Assembly: GCF_021295345.1 (NCBI RefSeq)
Contig: NZ_JAIMJB010000020.1
Location: 19,404-83,403, forward strand
Source of the DNA: Motilimonas eburnea
GTDB lineage: Bacteria; Pseudomonadota; Gammaproteobacteria; Enterobacterales; CBDFNC01
Direction: 5' to 3'
Length of the DNA: 64,000 bases
A model generated the notes under the pieces. It was given only the letters and a program-made list of their open reading frames with translations, was not told the origin of the DNA and did no database searches. Position 1 is the first letter of the stretch. Every line of letters starts with the position of its first letter. Of this stretch, positions 50,257 to 59,163 are shown piece after piece. A program made the translations under genes and the position numbers.

Positions 50257-53028
50257 TTGCTAAAAAGCCCTAATGACAGCAAAGAATATCAATACCTTAC
50301 CTTGCCAAACCAATTGCGGGTATTGCTGATCCATGATGCCAAGGCCAGTAGCAGCGCGGCGTCGTTGGCAGTCAATGTGGGGCACTTTCACGACCCAGTC
50401 GAACGTCAGGGCATGGCGCATTTTTTAGAGCACATGCTGTTTTTGGGCACCGAAAAATTCCCCAAAAGTGGTGAATACCAGCATTACATTAACCAACACG
50501 GGGGCAGTAATAACGCTTGGACTGGCACCGAGTTCACCAACTTCTTTTTCGATATTGAAGGGCCATTTTTTGAGCCCGCGCTGGACCGATTTAGCCAGTT
50601 TTTTATCGCGCCTTTATTTACCCCAGAGCTGGTGGATAAGGAGCGCCAAGCCATCGAGTCTGAGTATCAGTTAAAACTCAATGACGATATCAGGCGACAA
50701 TACCAAGTACACAAAGAAACCGTGAACCCTGCCCACCCGTTTGCCAAGTTTTCAGTGGGCAATTGCCAAACCTTAGCCGATAACGAACACGGTTTTGCCC
50801 GTGAGGATTTACTGCAGTTTTATCAACAGCATTATTGCGCATCAAAAATGACCTTAGTACTGTTAAGCGCAGCTCCATTATCGCAGCAAGCACAATGGGC
50901 TGAGCATTACTTCGGGGCCATTCTATATAAAGCGTTGCCGCCTTGGCAGATTGATACCCCTCTGTATACCCCGAATGAAATGGCCTTGGAAATTGTTGTT
51001 GAACCTGTCAAAGATCATAAAAAGCTGTTTGTTGCCTTTGCGCTCCCTTGTGTCGATAGCCACTATCAAACGAAACCATTGACCTACATCAGCCACATTT
51101 TAGGCAATGAATACCCCGCCAGTTTGTTCTCTCACTTGAAAAGCCAAGGTTTGATCAACAGCCTCAGTGCGGGTGGCGGTGTCAGCGGCTCCAATTTTAA
51201 AGACTTTAATATCTCGTTTGGTTTAACGGATAAAGGCTTAGCACAGCGTGATACCATTATCAGTGAATTGTTTGCCTATCTAAGGCAAATCAAGCAAACC
51301 GGGCTCAATCCATGGCGCTACCAAGAAAAACAAGCCATCACCGAGCAAGCGTATCAGTTTCAAGAAACCAGTCGCGCCCTTGATATCGTGTCGCACCTCA
51401 GCATCAATATGCATCACTATCAGCCTGAGCATATTATCTATGGCGACTACATGATGGCCGGCTTTGATAGTGACGAAATACGCTATTTTCTCAATTTTTT
51501 TACCCCTGAAAACATGCGTATTTTGGTCAGTGCTAAAGGGTTGCCCACCAACAAAACAGCCGACTGGTATCACACCCCTTATGCAGTCAACCCTATCGCA
51601 CCAGAGCAGCTAGCCCATTGGCGCCACCAAGACATTAACCCTGCGCTCAAACTCCCCCCTCCCAACCCTTTTATTGTGATGGGGAAAATGAAACCACAGC
51701 CTGGCTCAGGGACACCTTATCCTTGTATCATTCGCGACCAACCGGGCTTTCGGGTTTGGTACAAAAAAGACAGCGAATTCAATGTTCCTAAAGGTAGCTT
51801 ATACATAGCCGTCGATTCTGAGCATGCAGTAAAAAGCATTCGTCACATCGCCATGACCCGGCTGGCCGTGGAGCTTTTTCTCGACATTCTTACGGAAATC
51901 ACTTACCCGGCCGAAATTGCCGGATTAGGCTATCGTATCTATGCCCATCAAGGCGGTTTCACCGTGAACTTAAGCGGTTTTACCGCAAAACAATACTTAC
52001 TCCTGCAACTTATTTTAGGGACGCGTAAATTTGGTCATGTTGATCCTGAGCGCTTTGAGCATATCAAACAAAACATGATCCGCAGTTGGAAAAACCAAAA
52101 GCAAGGTAAGCCTATTTCGCAGCTGTTTAGCCACTTAACGTCATTATTGCAACCCGCCAACCCGCCGGCCGCCTTGATGGCTAAGGCGTTAGACGATGTC
52201 TGTGCCGATGAAATGCCCGGCTTTATTGAGCAGCTTTATAAACAAGTTCATATTGAGGTACTGGCTCACGGTGATTGGCTGAAAGAAGAAATTGAGACCA
52301 TCGCAGACTACTTACTGCGAGAGCTTGCCCCCAACAGTACCCCAAGCGCCGAAACCAAACGACGCTTGGTCGATATATCCAATAAGGGTACCTTGGTACG
52401 GGAAGTCAATTGTCAGCACAATGACTCGGCAATGATCGTCTATTATCAATCCATGCATACCACGCCAACCCATGTAGCGCGCTACACCTTAGCCAATCAC
52501 ATCATGTCCACCACCTTCTTCCATGAGCTGCGAACCCGTAAGCAGCTAGGTTATGTGGTCGGCAGCGGCAACTTACCGCTAAATCGCCATCCCGGCATCA
52601 TCTTTTATATTCAAAGCCCCGTGGCTGGGCCACAATATTTACTGACTTGCATCGATGAGTTTATTGATAGCTTTGCCTTAGTACTGATGGAATTAAGCCA
52701 AGCGCAATGGCAAGTCAGTAAACAAGGTTTAATCAGTCAGATACGTCAGCCCGATGCCAACTTGAAAAGTCGCAGTCAACGTTTTTGGGCCAGCATAGGC
52801 AATAAGGATTGGCACTTCAATCAACGCGAGCAGGTTGCGCTGGCCCTTGAGCAAATGACCCGTGCGGATCTGATCCGCTTTATCACTCAATTAAAATCCC
52901 GTATTTCAGATCGCATTATTATGTGCAGTTATGGTGCAGCCCATGGCGGCAAAGATAAGCTTAATCTGGGTAACTTTATTTGGGATCCTGGCGAATTTAA
53001 ATTGATGGCCCCTAAATTTATTAACTAG
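50257..53028 (+). CDS. M16 family (insulinase/protease III-like) zinc metalloprotease
   Basis: A 923-residue pitrilysin-family peptidase. The inverted zinc motif HFLEH has H55, E58 (catalytic) and H59, and the distal ligand E136 lies 77 residues on, exactly the M16 spacing. Then come three inactive M16-type domains. No signal peptide is evident, unlike E. coli PtrA, so it may act in the cytoplasm. The TTG at 50257 is chosen because GGAG lies 6 nt upstream; an in-frame GTG at 50245 would place that site inside the gene. Confidence 0.93.
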   Translation: MLKSPNDSKEYQYLTLPNQLRVLLIHDAKASSSAASLAVNVGHFHDPVERQGMAHFLEHMLFLGTEKFPKSGEYQHYINQHGGSNNAWTGTEFTNFFFDIEGPFFEPALDRFSQFFIAPLFTPELVDKERQAIESEYQLKLNDDIRRQYQVHKETVNPAHPFAKFSVGNCQTLADNEHGFAREDLLQFYQQHYCASKMTLVLLSAAPLSQQAQWAEHYFGAILYKALPPWQIDTPLYTPNEMALEIVVEPVKDHKKLFVAFALPCVDSHYQTKPLTYISHILGNEYPASLFSHLKSQGLINSLSAGGGVSGSNFKDFNISFGLTDKGLAQRDTIISELFAYLRQIKQTGLNPWRYQEKQAITEQAYQFQETSRALDIVSHLSINMHHYQPEHIIYGDYMMAGFDSDEIRYFLNFFTPENMRILVSAKGLPTNKTADWYHTPYAVNPIAPEQLAHWRHQDINPALKLPPPNPFIVMGKMKPQPGSGTPYPCIIRDQPGFRVWYKKDSEFNVPKGSLYIAVDSEHAVKSIRHIAMTRLAVELFLDILTEITYPAEIAGLGYRIYAHQGGFTVNLSGFTAKQYLLLQLILGTRKFGHVDPERFEHIKQNMIRSWKNQKQGKPISQLFSHLTSLLQPANPPAALMAKALDDVCADEMPGFIEQLYKQVHIEVLAHGDWLKEEIETIADYLLRELAPNSTPSAETKRRLVDISNKGTLVREVNCQHNDSAMIVYYQSMHTTPTHVARYTLANHIMSTTFFHELRTRKQLGYVVGSGNLPLNRHPGIIFYIQSPVAGPQYLLTCIDEFIDSFALVLMELSQAQWQVSKQGLISQIRQPDANLKSRSQRFWASIGNKDWHFNQREQVALALEQMTRADLIRFITQLKSRISDRIIMCSYGAAHGGKDKLNLGNFIWDPGEFKLMAPKFIN

Positions 53029-53066
53029 CTCCCTAGCCTTCACCTTAGGTGAGTTTTACCAGACAT

Positions 53067-53094
53067 AAAAAAAGCCAAGCTAAGCTTGGCTTTT
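53067..53094. terminator. bidirectional terminator between the M16 protease and ybaB
   Basis: AAAAAAGCCAAGC-TA-AGCTTGGCTTTT, symmetric, serving both convergent genes. Confidence 0.9.
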
Positions 53095-53115
53095 ACATTT
53101 CGAATAATCAGAAGA

Positions 53116-53445
53116 TTAAAATGGCATTTTCATGCCTGGTGGTAACTGCATACCGCCAGTCACTTCAGCCATTTTCTCTTTGCTGGTTTCTTCAACACGG
53201 CGAACAGCATCATTCACTGCAGCAGCCATCAGATCCTCTAGCATTTCTTTGTCGTCTTCCATTAGGCTAGGATCAATTTCAATGCGGCGCACATTGTGGT
53301 TACCTAGCATGGTCACTTTAACCATGCCTGCACCGGCTTCACCCACCACTTCCATTTTTGCAATATCATCTTGTGCCTTCTGCATGCGATCTTGCATTTG
53401 TTGGGCTTGCTTCATCAAGCCAGACATTCCGCCTTTACCAAACAT
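53116..53445 (-). CDS. ybaB: nucleoid-associated protein YbaB/EbfC
   Basis: YbaB binds DNA as a dimer and affects nucleoid structure. The 109-residue protein matches E. coli (109), with [39 protein letters not shown] and a Met/Pro-rich C-terminus ([13 protein letters not shown]). It lies 102 nt downstream of dnaX. recR, which follows in E. coli, is absent at this site. Confidence 0.96.
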   Translation of the reverse strand: MFGKGGMSGLMKQAQQMQDRMQKAQDDIAKMEVVGEAGAGMVKVTMLGNHNVRRIEIDPSLMEDDKEMLEDLMAAAVNDAVRRVEETSKEKMAEVTGGMQLPPGMKMPF

Positions 53446-53547
53446 ATTATTCTCTCACTTAGGTTTATTAATTGTAATGTTGGGGATAGACCAACATATT
53501 TCAAGGGTGTTGTGCCCAGTCAATGGCATTGGCTGAGCGTTACTTGC

Positions 53548-56334
53548 CTATTTTGGCTTGATTGATGCCTCATCAACCGTGGCACCAAAACGCGCAATAA
53601 AAAAGTTAACCGCTTCGTCTTGCTGTATATCTATTTTAGCTTGAGCTAGCCTAGCTAAATAAATTTGCTGCTCAATCTCTACTGGGGTTGCCAAATTAGC
53701 ATCTTGGCCAATTTGGATGTCAACCTCTTGGATTTGCGGCAATACCTGTTGTACCGCTTGCAACAATTGCTGATGATTCTTTTCGTTATCTAAATGTGCG
53801 CTTGACGGCTGCAACAGTAATTTTAGCTGATTAGCCTTCGCCAAATTTGAGTCTAGCAACACACTGTTTAACGCCAGCTGACGCAAAATACCGCCCAGCG
53901 CCATGGCATCAATCAGCTGACACCAAGGATCTGTGTTTTGCGGTGAAAAGCCGCTTGGAATTTCAAACTCTGTTATCGCTGGCAAAGCCGACGTTGATGA
54001 GCGAGTAGCGTCTGGCGCAACGCTCAACGCGTGCTCAGGCGTAGCATCAGGCGGATTGATGGTAACCGAAGACGCCACTTCTTGATGTCCGGCATTAACC
54101 TGCGGATTTGCTCCGGCGTCTGTCTCAACCACTGGCTTTTGCTCGCCATCACGACTTGGGGCATGTGCCGCTTGCTCAAGATCTGCCGCAGGCGTATGGA
54201 CGTTGGTCCCATTTGGGTCACCATCAACATACGACCCTACATCATGATTAAAGCTGTAATCGGGCGTTTCAAAATACTGACCGTAATCGTTACCGTACGC
54301 CTCAATGGGCGGCAAATCGCCATAATCAGGTGGCCCCTGCTCCACAGGAGTCGAAGGTGCAACCTCATTAGGCACTACTTGCATTGGCGAGCCAGCTTGT
54401 TGCGATTCATTCGCGTCCGTCGCCCAGGGTAAATCAACCTCTGAGCTTGGTTGACTGTGATGGCTTGAACCAGACATTGCGCTTGGCTGCAACGACATTG
54501 GCGCCACTTCAGGCCCTTTTGCCTGCGGGGCTTGAACCGCATCTGTTGGTGCGCCTTGCGGTGCTGGCGCTTGAGCCTGACTGTTTTCGGCTATTGGCGC
54601 CGAGGTGATGGGTTTCGCTTTAGCCTTACCCGACTCCAAAGCCAGTTTGCGGCTTCTTAGCATATTGCGCTTTTCGAGTACGCCAGTTAAACCTGTTACT
54701 TGAGATGACGCAACGGGCGTTGGCGCGACTTGAGTTTGAGTTGACGTTTGCCTGATGGGGTCGTTAGCCCCTGCACTCGGCATCGGATCTTGCGCAGCAA
54801 TGGCCTCAGGCTGAATGAGCGGTGCTGTCTCAGTCTTTTCAGGCACAACCTGAGCATCTTGATCTGAATTCAAAGCATGAGACACATCTTGATCTGAATT
54901 CAAAGCATGAGACACATCTTGATGGCTAACTGAGCCACTGTGCGCTGTGGCTGGCTGCACTGTGGCTGGTTTTGTAGCTGGTTGATTTGTGATTGGTTGT
55001 TCTGTGGCCGACTGCGCCTTTTCTGGTTGCCCCACATCAGGGGGAGTGAGTGGCCCATTTGTTTCGGAATGGGCTAGGTTTGCTGTTTCATTACGCGCAG
55101 CATTATCCGCTAGCGCAGCTGTCAATACCTTATCTTGCACCTTAGGGTTCACTGGCGCGACCGGTGCTGTCGCGTCAAGCTTTGCAGCGCGCGCTGCTGC
55201 GGGTTGCAGGTTATGTTGCGTCGTCGCTAACTGGGCAGCATGAGCCGACGCCGTTACTGGATGAAACGCGAGCATGCGCAACAAGGTCATTTCCAAACCA
55301 ATGCGAGGCTCAGGAGCAAGGGGCAAGTCTTGTTTGCCTTTGAGTGCGATCTGGTAAAACAACTGAACTTGTTCAGGCGATAACTGTTCACTCAGTAACC
55401 GAATAGACTCGCTGTCTTCTAAGCCATTTAAGGTGGATGGCAACATGTGCGCAAGGGCGACTTGATGCAAGGTCGCCGCTAACTCATTGTGAACAAGGGC
55501 AAAATCGGGCCCTAAACTGACCAATTCCGCCACTTTTTGCAAACAGTTAGCCGCATCACCTGCCGCTACAAAATGCAGCAGTTGGATCACTTGATGATGA
55601 TCGAGCGTCCCCAACATGGCCAGCACAGGCTGATAGTTCACCACACCATTACCAAAAGCAATGGCTTGATCCGTTAAACTTAACGCGTCACGCATACTCC
55701 CCTGAGCCGCTTTCGCCAGGGCTTGCAGCGCACCTTGCTCATAGCTGTGCTGCTCTTGGTCAAGAATATAAGCGAGCTGCTGCTGGATAGCGTCACTGCC
55801 CAAACTTTTTAAATGAAATTGCAAACAACGCGATAAAATGGTGATCGGCAGTTTTTGCGGATCCGTTGTCGCCAGCAAAAACTTAACGTACTCGGGAGGC
55901 TCTTCCAAGGTTTTCAGTAGCGCATTAAAGCTGCTTTTCGACAGCATGTGCACTTCGTCAATCAGATATACCTTATAACGGCCTTGTGCTGGTTTGTATT
56001 GCACATTATCCAATAGCTCGCGGGTATCTTCTACCTTAGTACGCGAAGCAGCATCGATTTCAAGCAAATCGACAAAACGGCCTTCATCGATAGCTTGGCA
56101 ATGATGACAAACGCCACATGGCGTTGACGTCACTCCTTGCTCACAATTCAAACTTTTAGCCAATATACGCGCAATACTGGTTTTACCTACGCCTCGCGTG
56201 CCACTGAATAAGTAAGCATGGTGTAAGCGGTTTTGATCAAGGGCGTTGATCAAGGCCGTCAGCACGTGCTGTTGCCCAACGACTTGACTAAAATTATGCG
56301 GACGCCATTTACGCGCTAACACCTGATAACTCAT
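53548..56334 (-). CDS. dnaX: DNA polymerase III subunit tau (DnaX)
   Basis: DnaX is the ATPase of the clamp loader and tethers polymerase and helicase. Of 928 residues, the AAA+ part (1-365) has Walker A GTRGVGKTSIARILAKSLNC, four zinc cysteines (CEQGV..CGVCHHC) and LIDEVHMLSKSSFNALLKTLEEPP. A very long Ala/Pro/Gln/Thr-rich linker (about 365-790) follows, then the tau C-terminal domain that binds the polymerase. E. coli tau has 643 residues, so the linker is expanded. I saw no AAAAAAG slippery site that would make gamma by frameshifting. Confidence 0.97.
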   Translation of the reverse strand: MSYQVLARKWRPHNFSQVVGQQHVLTALINALDQNRLHHAYLFSGTRGVGKTSIARILAKSLNCEQGVTSTPCGVCHHCQAIDEGRFVDLLEIDAASRTKVEDTRELLDNVQYKPAQGRYKVYLIDEVHMLSKSSFNALLKTLEEPPEYVKFLLATTDPQKLPITILSRCLQFHLKSLGSDAIQQQLAYILDQEQHSYEQGALQALAKAAQGSMRDALSLTDQAIAFGNGVVNYQPVLAMLGTLDHHQVIQLLHFVAAGDAANCLQKVAELVSLGPDFALVHNELAATLHQVALAHMLPSTLNGLEDSESIRLLSEQLSPEQVQLFYQIALKGKQDLPLAPEPRIGLEMTLLRMLAFHPVTASAHAAQLATTQHNLQPAAARAAKLDATAPVAPVNPKVQDKVLTAALADNAARNETANLAHSETNGPLTPPDVGQPEKAQSATEQPITNQPATKPATVQPATAHSGSVSHQDVSHALNSDQDVSHALNSDQDAQVVPEKTETAPLIQPEAIAAQDPMPSAGANDPIRQTSTQTQVAPTPVASSQVTGLTGVLEKRNMLRSRKLALESGKAKAKPITSAPIAENSQAQAPAPQGAPTDAVQAPQAKGPEVAPMSLQPSAMSGSSHHSQPSSEVDLPWATDANESQQAGSPMQVVPNEVAPSTPVEQGPPDYGDLPPIEAYGNDYGQYFETPDYSFNHDVGSYVDGDPNGTNVHTPAADLEQAAHAPSRDGEQKPVVETDAGANPQVNAGHQEVASSVTINPPDATPEHALSVAPDATRSSTSALPAITEFEIPSGFSPQNTDPWCQLIDAMALGGILRQLALNSVLLDSNLAKANQLKLLLQPSSAHLDNEKNHQQLLQAVQQVLPQIQEVDIQIGQDANLATPVEIEQQIYLARLAQAKIDIQQDEAVNFFIARFGATVDEASIKPK
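54855..54914. repeat. 30-nt tandem repeat inside dnaX
   Basis: Two exact copies of a 30-nt unit (54855-54884, 54885-54914) and the start of a third. In frame they encode DVSHALNSDQ twice, in the disordered linker, so copy changes keep the frame. Confidence 0.9.
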
Positions 56335-56340
56335 TGGTTT

Positions 56341-56886
56341 TTACTCACCTTCAAATTGGATCAAGCTGAACAGTTCAACTTCCTGAGCATCTAACTTTGC
56401 TTTCCCTTTTAAGTCAGGTAACTCAATCACCACACCTGCACCGACCACATCGCCTTGTAACTCTTTGATCAATTTAATGGTGGCTTCTAAGGTACCGCCT
56501 GTGGCCAGTAGATCATCGATCACCACCACTTTATCACCGGGTTCAATGGCATCTTTATGAATTTGCAGCATATCAGTGCCGTATTCTAGATCATAAACTT
56601 GCACCACCGTCGCACGGGGTAATTTACCCGGCTTACGCGCAGGCACAAACCCCGCGCCAATAGCAGCGGCCACAGGGGCGCCAAAAATAAAACCGCGCGC
56701 TTCAGTGCCGACCACCTTAGTGATGCCTTTGTCGCGATAATGGGCGGCAAGTAACTCAATCGACTTGGCAAACGCCTCGGCATTTTCGATCAAGCTGGTG
56801 ATATCACGAAAAACAATCCCTGCTTTTGGGTAATCTACAATCGATTTAATACTGTCTGTTAGTAATTTTTGCGTGGCCGAATCCAT
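56341..56886 (-). CDS. apt: adenine phosphoribosyltransferase
   Basis: Apt salvages adenine with PRPP to AMP. The 181-residue type I PRTase has the PRPP motif [14 protein letters not shown] (about 123-136) and [31 protein letters not shown]. Length matches E. coli (183). It is directly upstream of dnaX (6-nt gap), the conserved apt-dnaX-ybaB order. Confidence 0.97.
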   Translation of the reverse strand: MDSATQKLLTDSIKSIVDYPKAGIVFRDITSLIENAEAFAKSIELLAAHYRDKGITKVVGTEARGFIFGAPVAAAIGAGFVPARKPGKLPRATVVQVYDLEYGTDMLQIHKDAIEPGDKVVVIDDLLATGGTLEATIKLIKELQGDVVGAGVVIELPDLKGKAKLDAQEVELFSLIQFEGE

Positions 56887-56980
56887 CAGAGGGTCCTATT
56901 TTGAAGTGTCGTCGAGATTAAAGGGGTAAGCTTATTCACTTGACCTGTTGCTTTCAAGGGATAGCCAAGTAAATTGAGGT

Positions 56981-57340
56981 TTATGTTTCCTTTAACTGAT
57001 ACATCCAGGTAAATAAGCACAAAAAACACACCAATAGTAATAGCTTTATCCAAATCAGTGGCACCCAATAAATAGAAATGGCAAAGGTTAGGCTCATTAA
57101 TACCAACGCCCTGATTTTGGTTTTCTTAGCAATGGCCCGCTTGGCTTGCCAATCGTGGATCATAGGGCCAAACCAAGGGTGTCGCAGCAGCGCTTGATGA
57201 AACCGAGTAGAGCTTTTCGCAAAACAAAACGCAGCCAATAATATAAACGGCGTTGTCGGTAACACCGGCAATGGAATGCCAATGAGGCCCAATAAAAATG
57301 CAAGGCAACCGCAGGTGAAATAAAAGGGCCGTTTCAGCAT
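56981..57340 (-). CDS. ybaN: YbaN family (DUF454) inner-membrane protein
   Basis: A 119-residue membrane protein of unknown function. It has helices at about 8-40 (CLAFLLGLIGIPLPVLPTTPFILLAA, the DUF454 signature) and about 78-115, with a positively charged loop FGPMIHDWQAKRAIAKKTKI. The ATG at 57340 (MLKRPFYF) fits the family; one at 57361 adds seven residues. Upstream of apt, as in E. coli. Confidence 0.9.
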   Translation of the reverse strand: MLKRPFYFTCGCLAFLLGLIGIPLPVLPTTPFILLAAFCFAKSSTRFHQALLRHPWFGPMIHDWQAKRAIAKKTKIRALVLMSLTFAISIYWVPLIWIKLLLLVCFLCLFTWMYQLKET

Positions 57341-57367
57341 AACTGACTTAACCTCCAGCAACCCCGA

Positions 57368-58321
57368 TTAAACAGGCGGCTGCGCTAGGGCGTGATGGCG
57401 TTGCAAAATCGACAAAATTTCATCGGTTTTGCGACACGGACGAATTTCATCAAACAAGGCCTGCGCCTGAGAATAACTACAAACAACGTACTTTAGCCAC
57501 TGCTTAATACGGTTACCAAAATATAAATGCTTATCACCACTGCATTCTAATCCTGAGTACTGCAGTAATAAGTTTACCACTTCGGACCAAGGCATCGGCT
57601 GGTGACCCAGTTTGATCACATTAGCTAGGTTTGGCATCGCCAACGCGCCGCGCCCCAACATAATGTCATCACAGCCACTTTGTTCAAGGCAACGTTGCGC
57701 ATCTTCACCTTGCCACACCTCGCCATTGGCGATAACGGGAATATTGATGGCTTGGCGCATGTCATTAATGGCTCGCCAATCAATGCGCTCGGCGCGATAC
57801 CCATCGGCTCGGGTGCGCCCATGCACGGTTAACTCGGTAGCACCACCTTGATAGGCGGCATCGGCTATCTCTAAGCGCTGACTTTTGCATTCCCACCCTA
57901 AGCGAACCTTGACCGAGACAGGTTTGTCAGGCACCGCACCACGCATTGCCCTAACGGCCTGATAGATTATCTCTGGCTCTTTTAGCAAGGCCGCACCGCC
58001 ATTAGAGCCATTCACTGTTTTAGAGGGGCAACCACAGTTTAAGTCAATGCCTTTGGAGCCTAGCTCAACGGCGCGGTAGGCGTTTTCAGCTAACCACTGC
58101 GGCGCCTGACCCAGTAACTGTACTCTGACATCGGTGCCCGCCGATGTTTGCCCGCCTTGATGTAACTCGGGACATAAGCGATAAAACACCTTTTTGGGTA
58201 AGCGCATGTCAACCACACGAATAAATTCGGTGACACACAAATCATATTGATTGATGCTGGTTAACACTTGCCGCATTAACGGATCAACCACCCCTTCCAT
58301 CGGAGCTAAAACAACACGCAT
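57368..58321 (-). CDS. dusC: tRNA-dihydrouridine(16) synthase DusC
   Basis: DusC reduces U16 of tRNA with FMN and NADPH. The 317-residue TIM-barrel protein has [17 protein letters not shown] (FMN-binding start), the catalytic cysteine in DLNCGCPSK (about 98-101), [13 protein letters not shown], and [17 protein letters not shown]. The [21 protein letters not shown]-terminal region is DusC-like rather than DusA or DusB. Minus strand, 27 nt before ybaN. Confidence 0.95.
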   Translation of the reverse strand: MRVVLAPMEGVVDPLMRQVLTSINQYDLCVTEFIRVVDMRLPKKVFYRLCPELHQGGQTSAGTDVRVQLLGQAPQWLAENAYRAVELGSKGIDLNCGCPSKTVNGSNGGAALLKEPEIIYQAVRAMRGAVPDKPVSVKVRLGWECKSQRLEIADAAYQGGATELTVHGRTRADGYRAERIDWRAINDMRQAINIPVIANGEVWQGEDAQRCLEQSGCDDIMLGRGALAMPNLANVIKLGHQPMPWSEVVNLLLQYSGLECSGDKHLYFGNRIKQWLKYVVCSYSQAQALFDEIRPCRKTDEILSILQRHHALAQPPV

Positions 58322-58521
58322 AACAAGCCTCTTACAAGTGAAGCGCGAATTCTAGGGCGTCATCGCCTTTTTGTCACCCATTGCGATAATGGGACTAAGC
58401 TGATCTACATCAAAACCTAGGCTGCATTTTAGTTAAAACCGATTGCAATTGACCTATATCAGCACCTTAGGCCCTTTTACTCACTATTATGTCATTCTTA
58501 CTTTTATTCCAAGAGTTCACA

Positions 58522-58911
58522 ATGACTGAGCATCACACCGCTAACCTAGCTGACGTTGAAACAAAATTAACAACGCAATTAATCGAACAAAAGAAAAAAG
58601 TCATCGCCACGTTAGAACAAGCTGAGCAATCAAGTCATCGCATGGCCGCAGCGCGATTACTGCAGTTGACTAACGCTGAATTTATTGAATATGCAGTGCA
58701 TCTTGATATGCCGCAAATGAAACAAGCTATCGCCAACATAAAAAAAATTGATGCCGCCTTATGCCAAATTGACTTAGGGTTATATGGTTTATGTTCAGAT
58801 TGTGAAGAGCCCATCGAATCCCAATTGCTCAACCAAGATCCCACCGAGCAACGCTGCGTGCGTTGTAAAGAAAAATACCAAAAGCGTAAACAAAAAGTGA
58901 TGGCCCTTTAA
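58522..58911 (+). CDS. DksA/TraR-family zinc-finger protein
   Basis: A 129-residue DksA-like protein. A coiled-coil N-terminal half (about 15-85) is followed by a C4 zinc finger with C91, C94, C112 and C115 (CSDC-17-CVRC). It lacks DksA's DxxDxA coiled-coil tip motif, so control of RNA polymerase with ppGpp cannot be assumed. The start at 58522 has an AAGAG site; an ATG at 58489 adds 11 hydrophobic residues. Confidence 0.85.
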   Translation: MTEHHTANLADVETKLTTQLIEQKKKVIATLEQAEQSSHRMAAARLLQLTNAEFIEYAVHLDMPQMKQAIANIKKIDAALCQIDLGLYGLCSDCEEPIESQLLNQDPTEQRCVRCKEKYQKRKQKVMAL

Positions 58912-59106
58912 CCAGCTTAGCGTGCCATTATTGGGAAGCCCGTTTCAAGGATGAATAACGATAGCCTCCCGTCGCCAGTCTGGCTCAAGTACGGGAACAC
59001 CAACGAGTAATAAAACGCAGCGCCTGTTTGCCCCGCTGACTTAACCCTATTTGCACCCAACGCCCTTTAATCCCCCACCTGATACAACGAAAACCCGCAA
59101 TCCTTC

Positions 59107-59135
59107 TTGGGCTCACGTCGATATCTTGTTACAAT
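59107..59135 (+). promoter_or_regulatory. probable sigma70 promoter of dinG
   Basis: TTGGGC (59107-59112), 17 nt, TACAAT (59130-59135), 28 nt before the dinG ATG. No LexA-type CTGT-N8-ACAG box overlaps it. Confidence 0.5.
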
Positions 59136-59163
59136 CCGTTTACCCTCATTTATCGACTCAGCC

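Noticed and set aside
54000-55300. Possible frame disruption in dnaX linker
   Set aside because: The frame is continuous for 928 codons; low-complexity antisense ORFs there are composition effects.
58912-59106. Possible repeat or small RNA between the DksA-like gene and dinG
   Set aside because: Weak complementary stretches exist but no consistent hairpin, promoter-terminator pair or homologous copy in the window.
59000-59163. LexA/SOS box upstream of dinG
   Set aside because: No CTGT-N8-ACAG palindrome is present in this region, although E. coli dinG is SOS-controlled.
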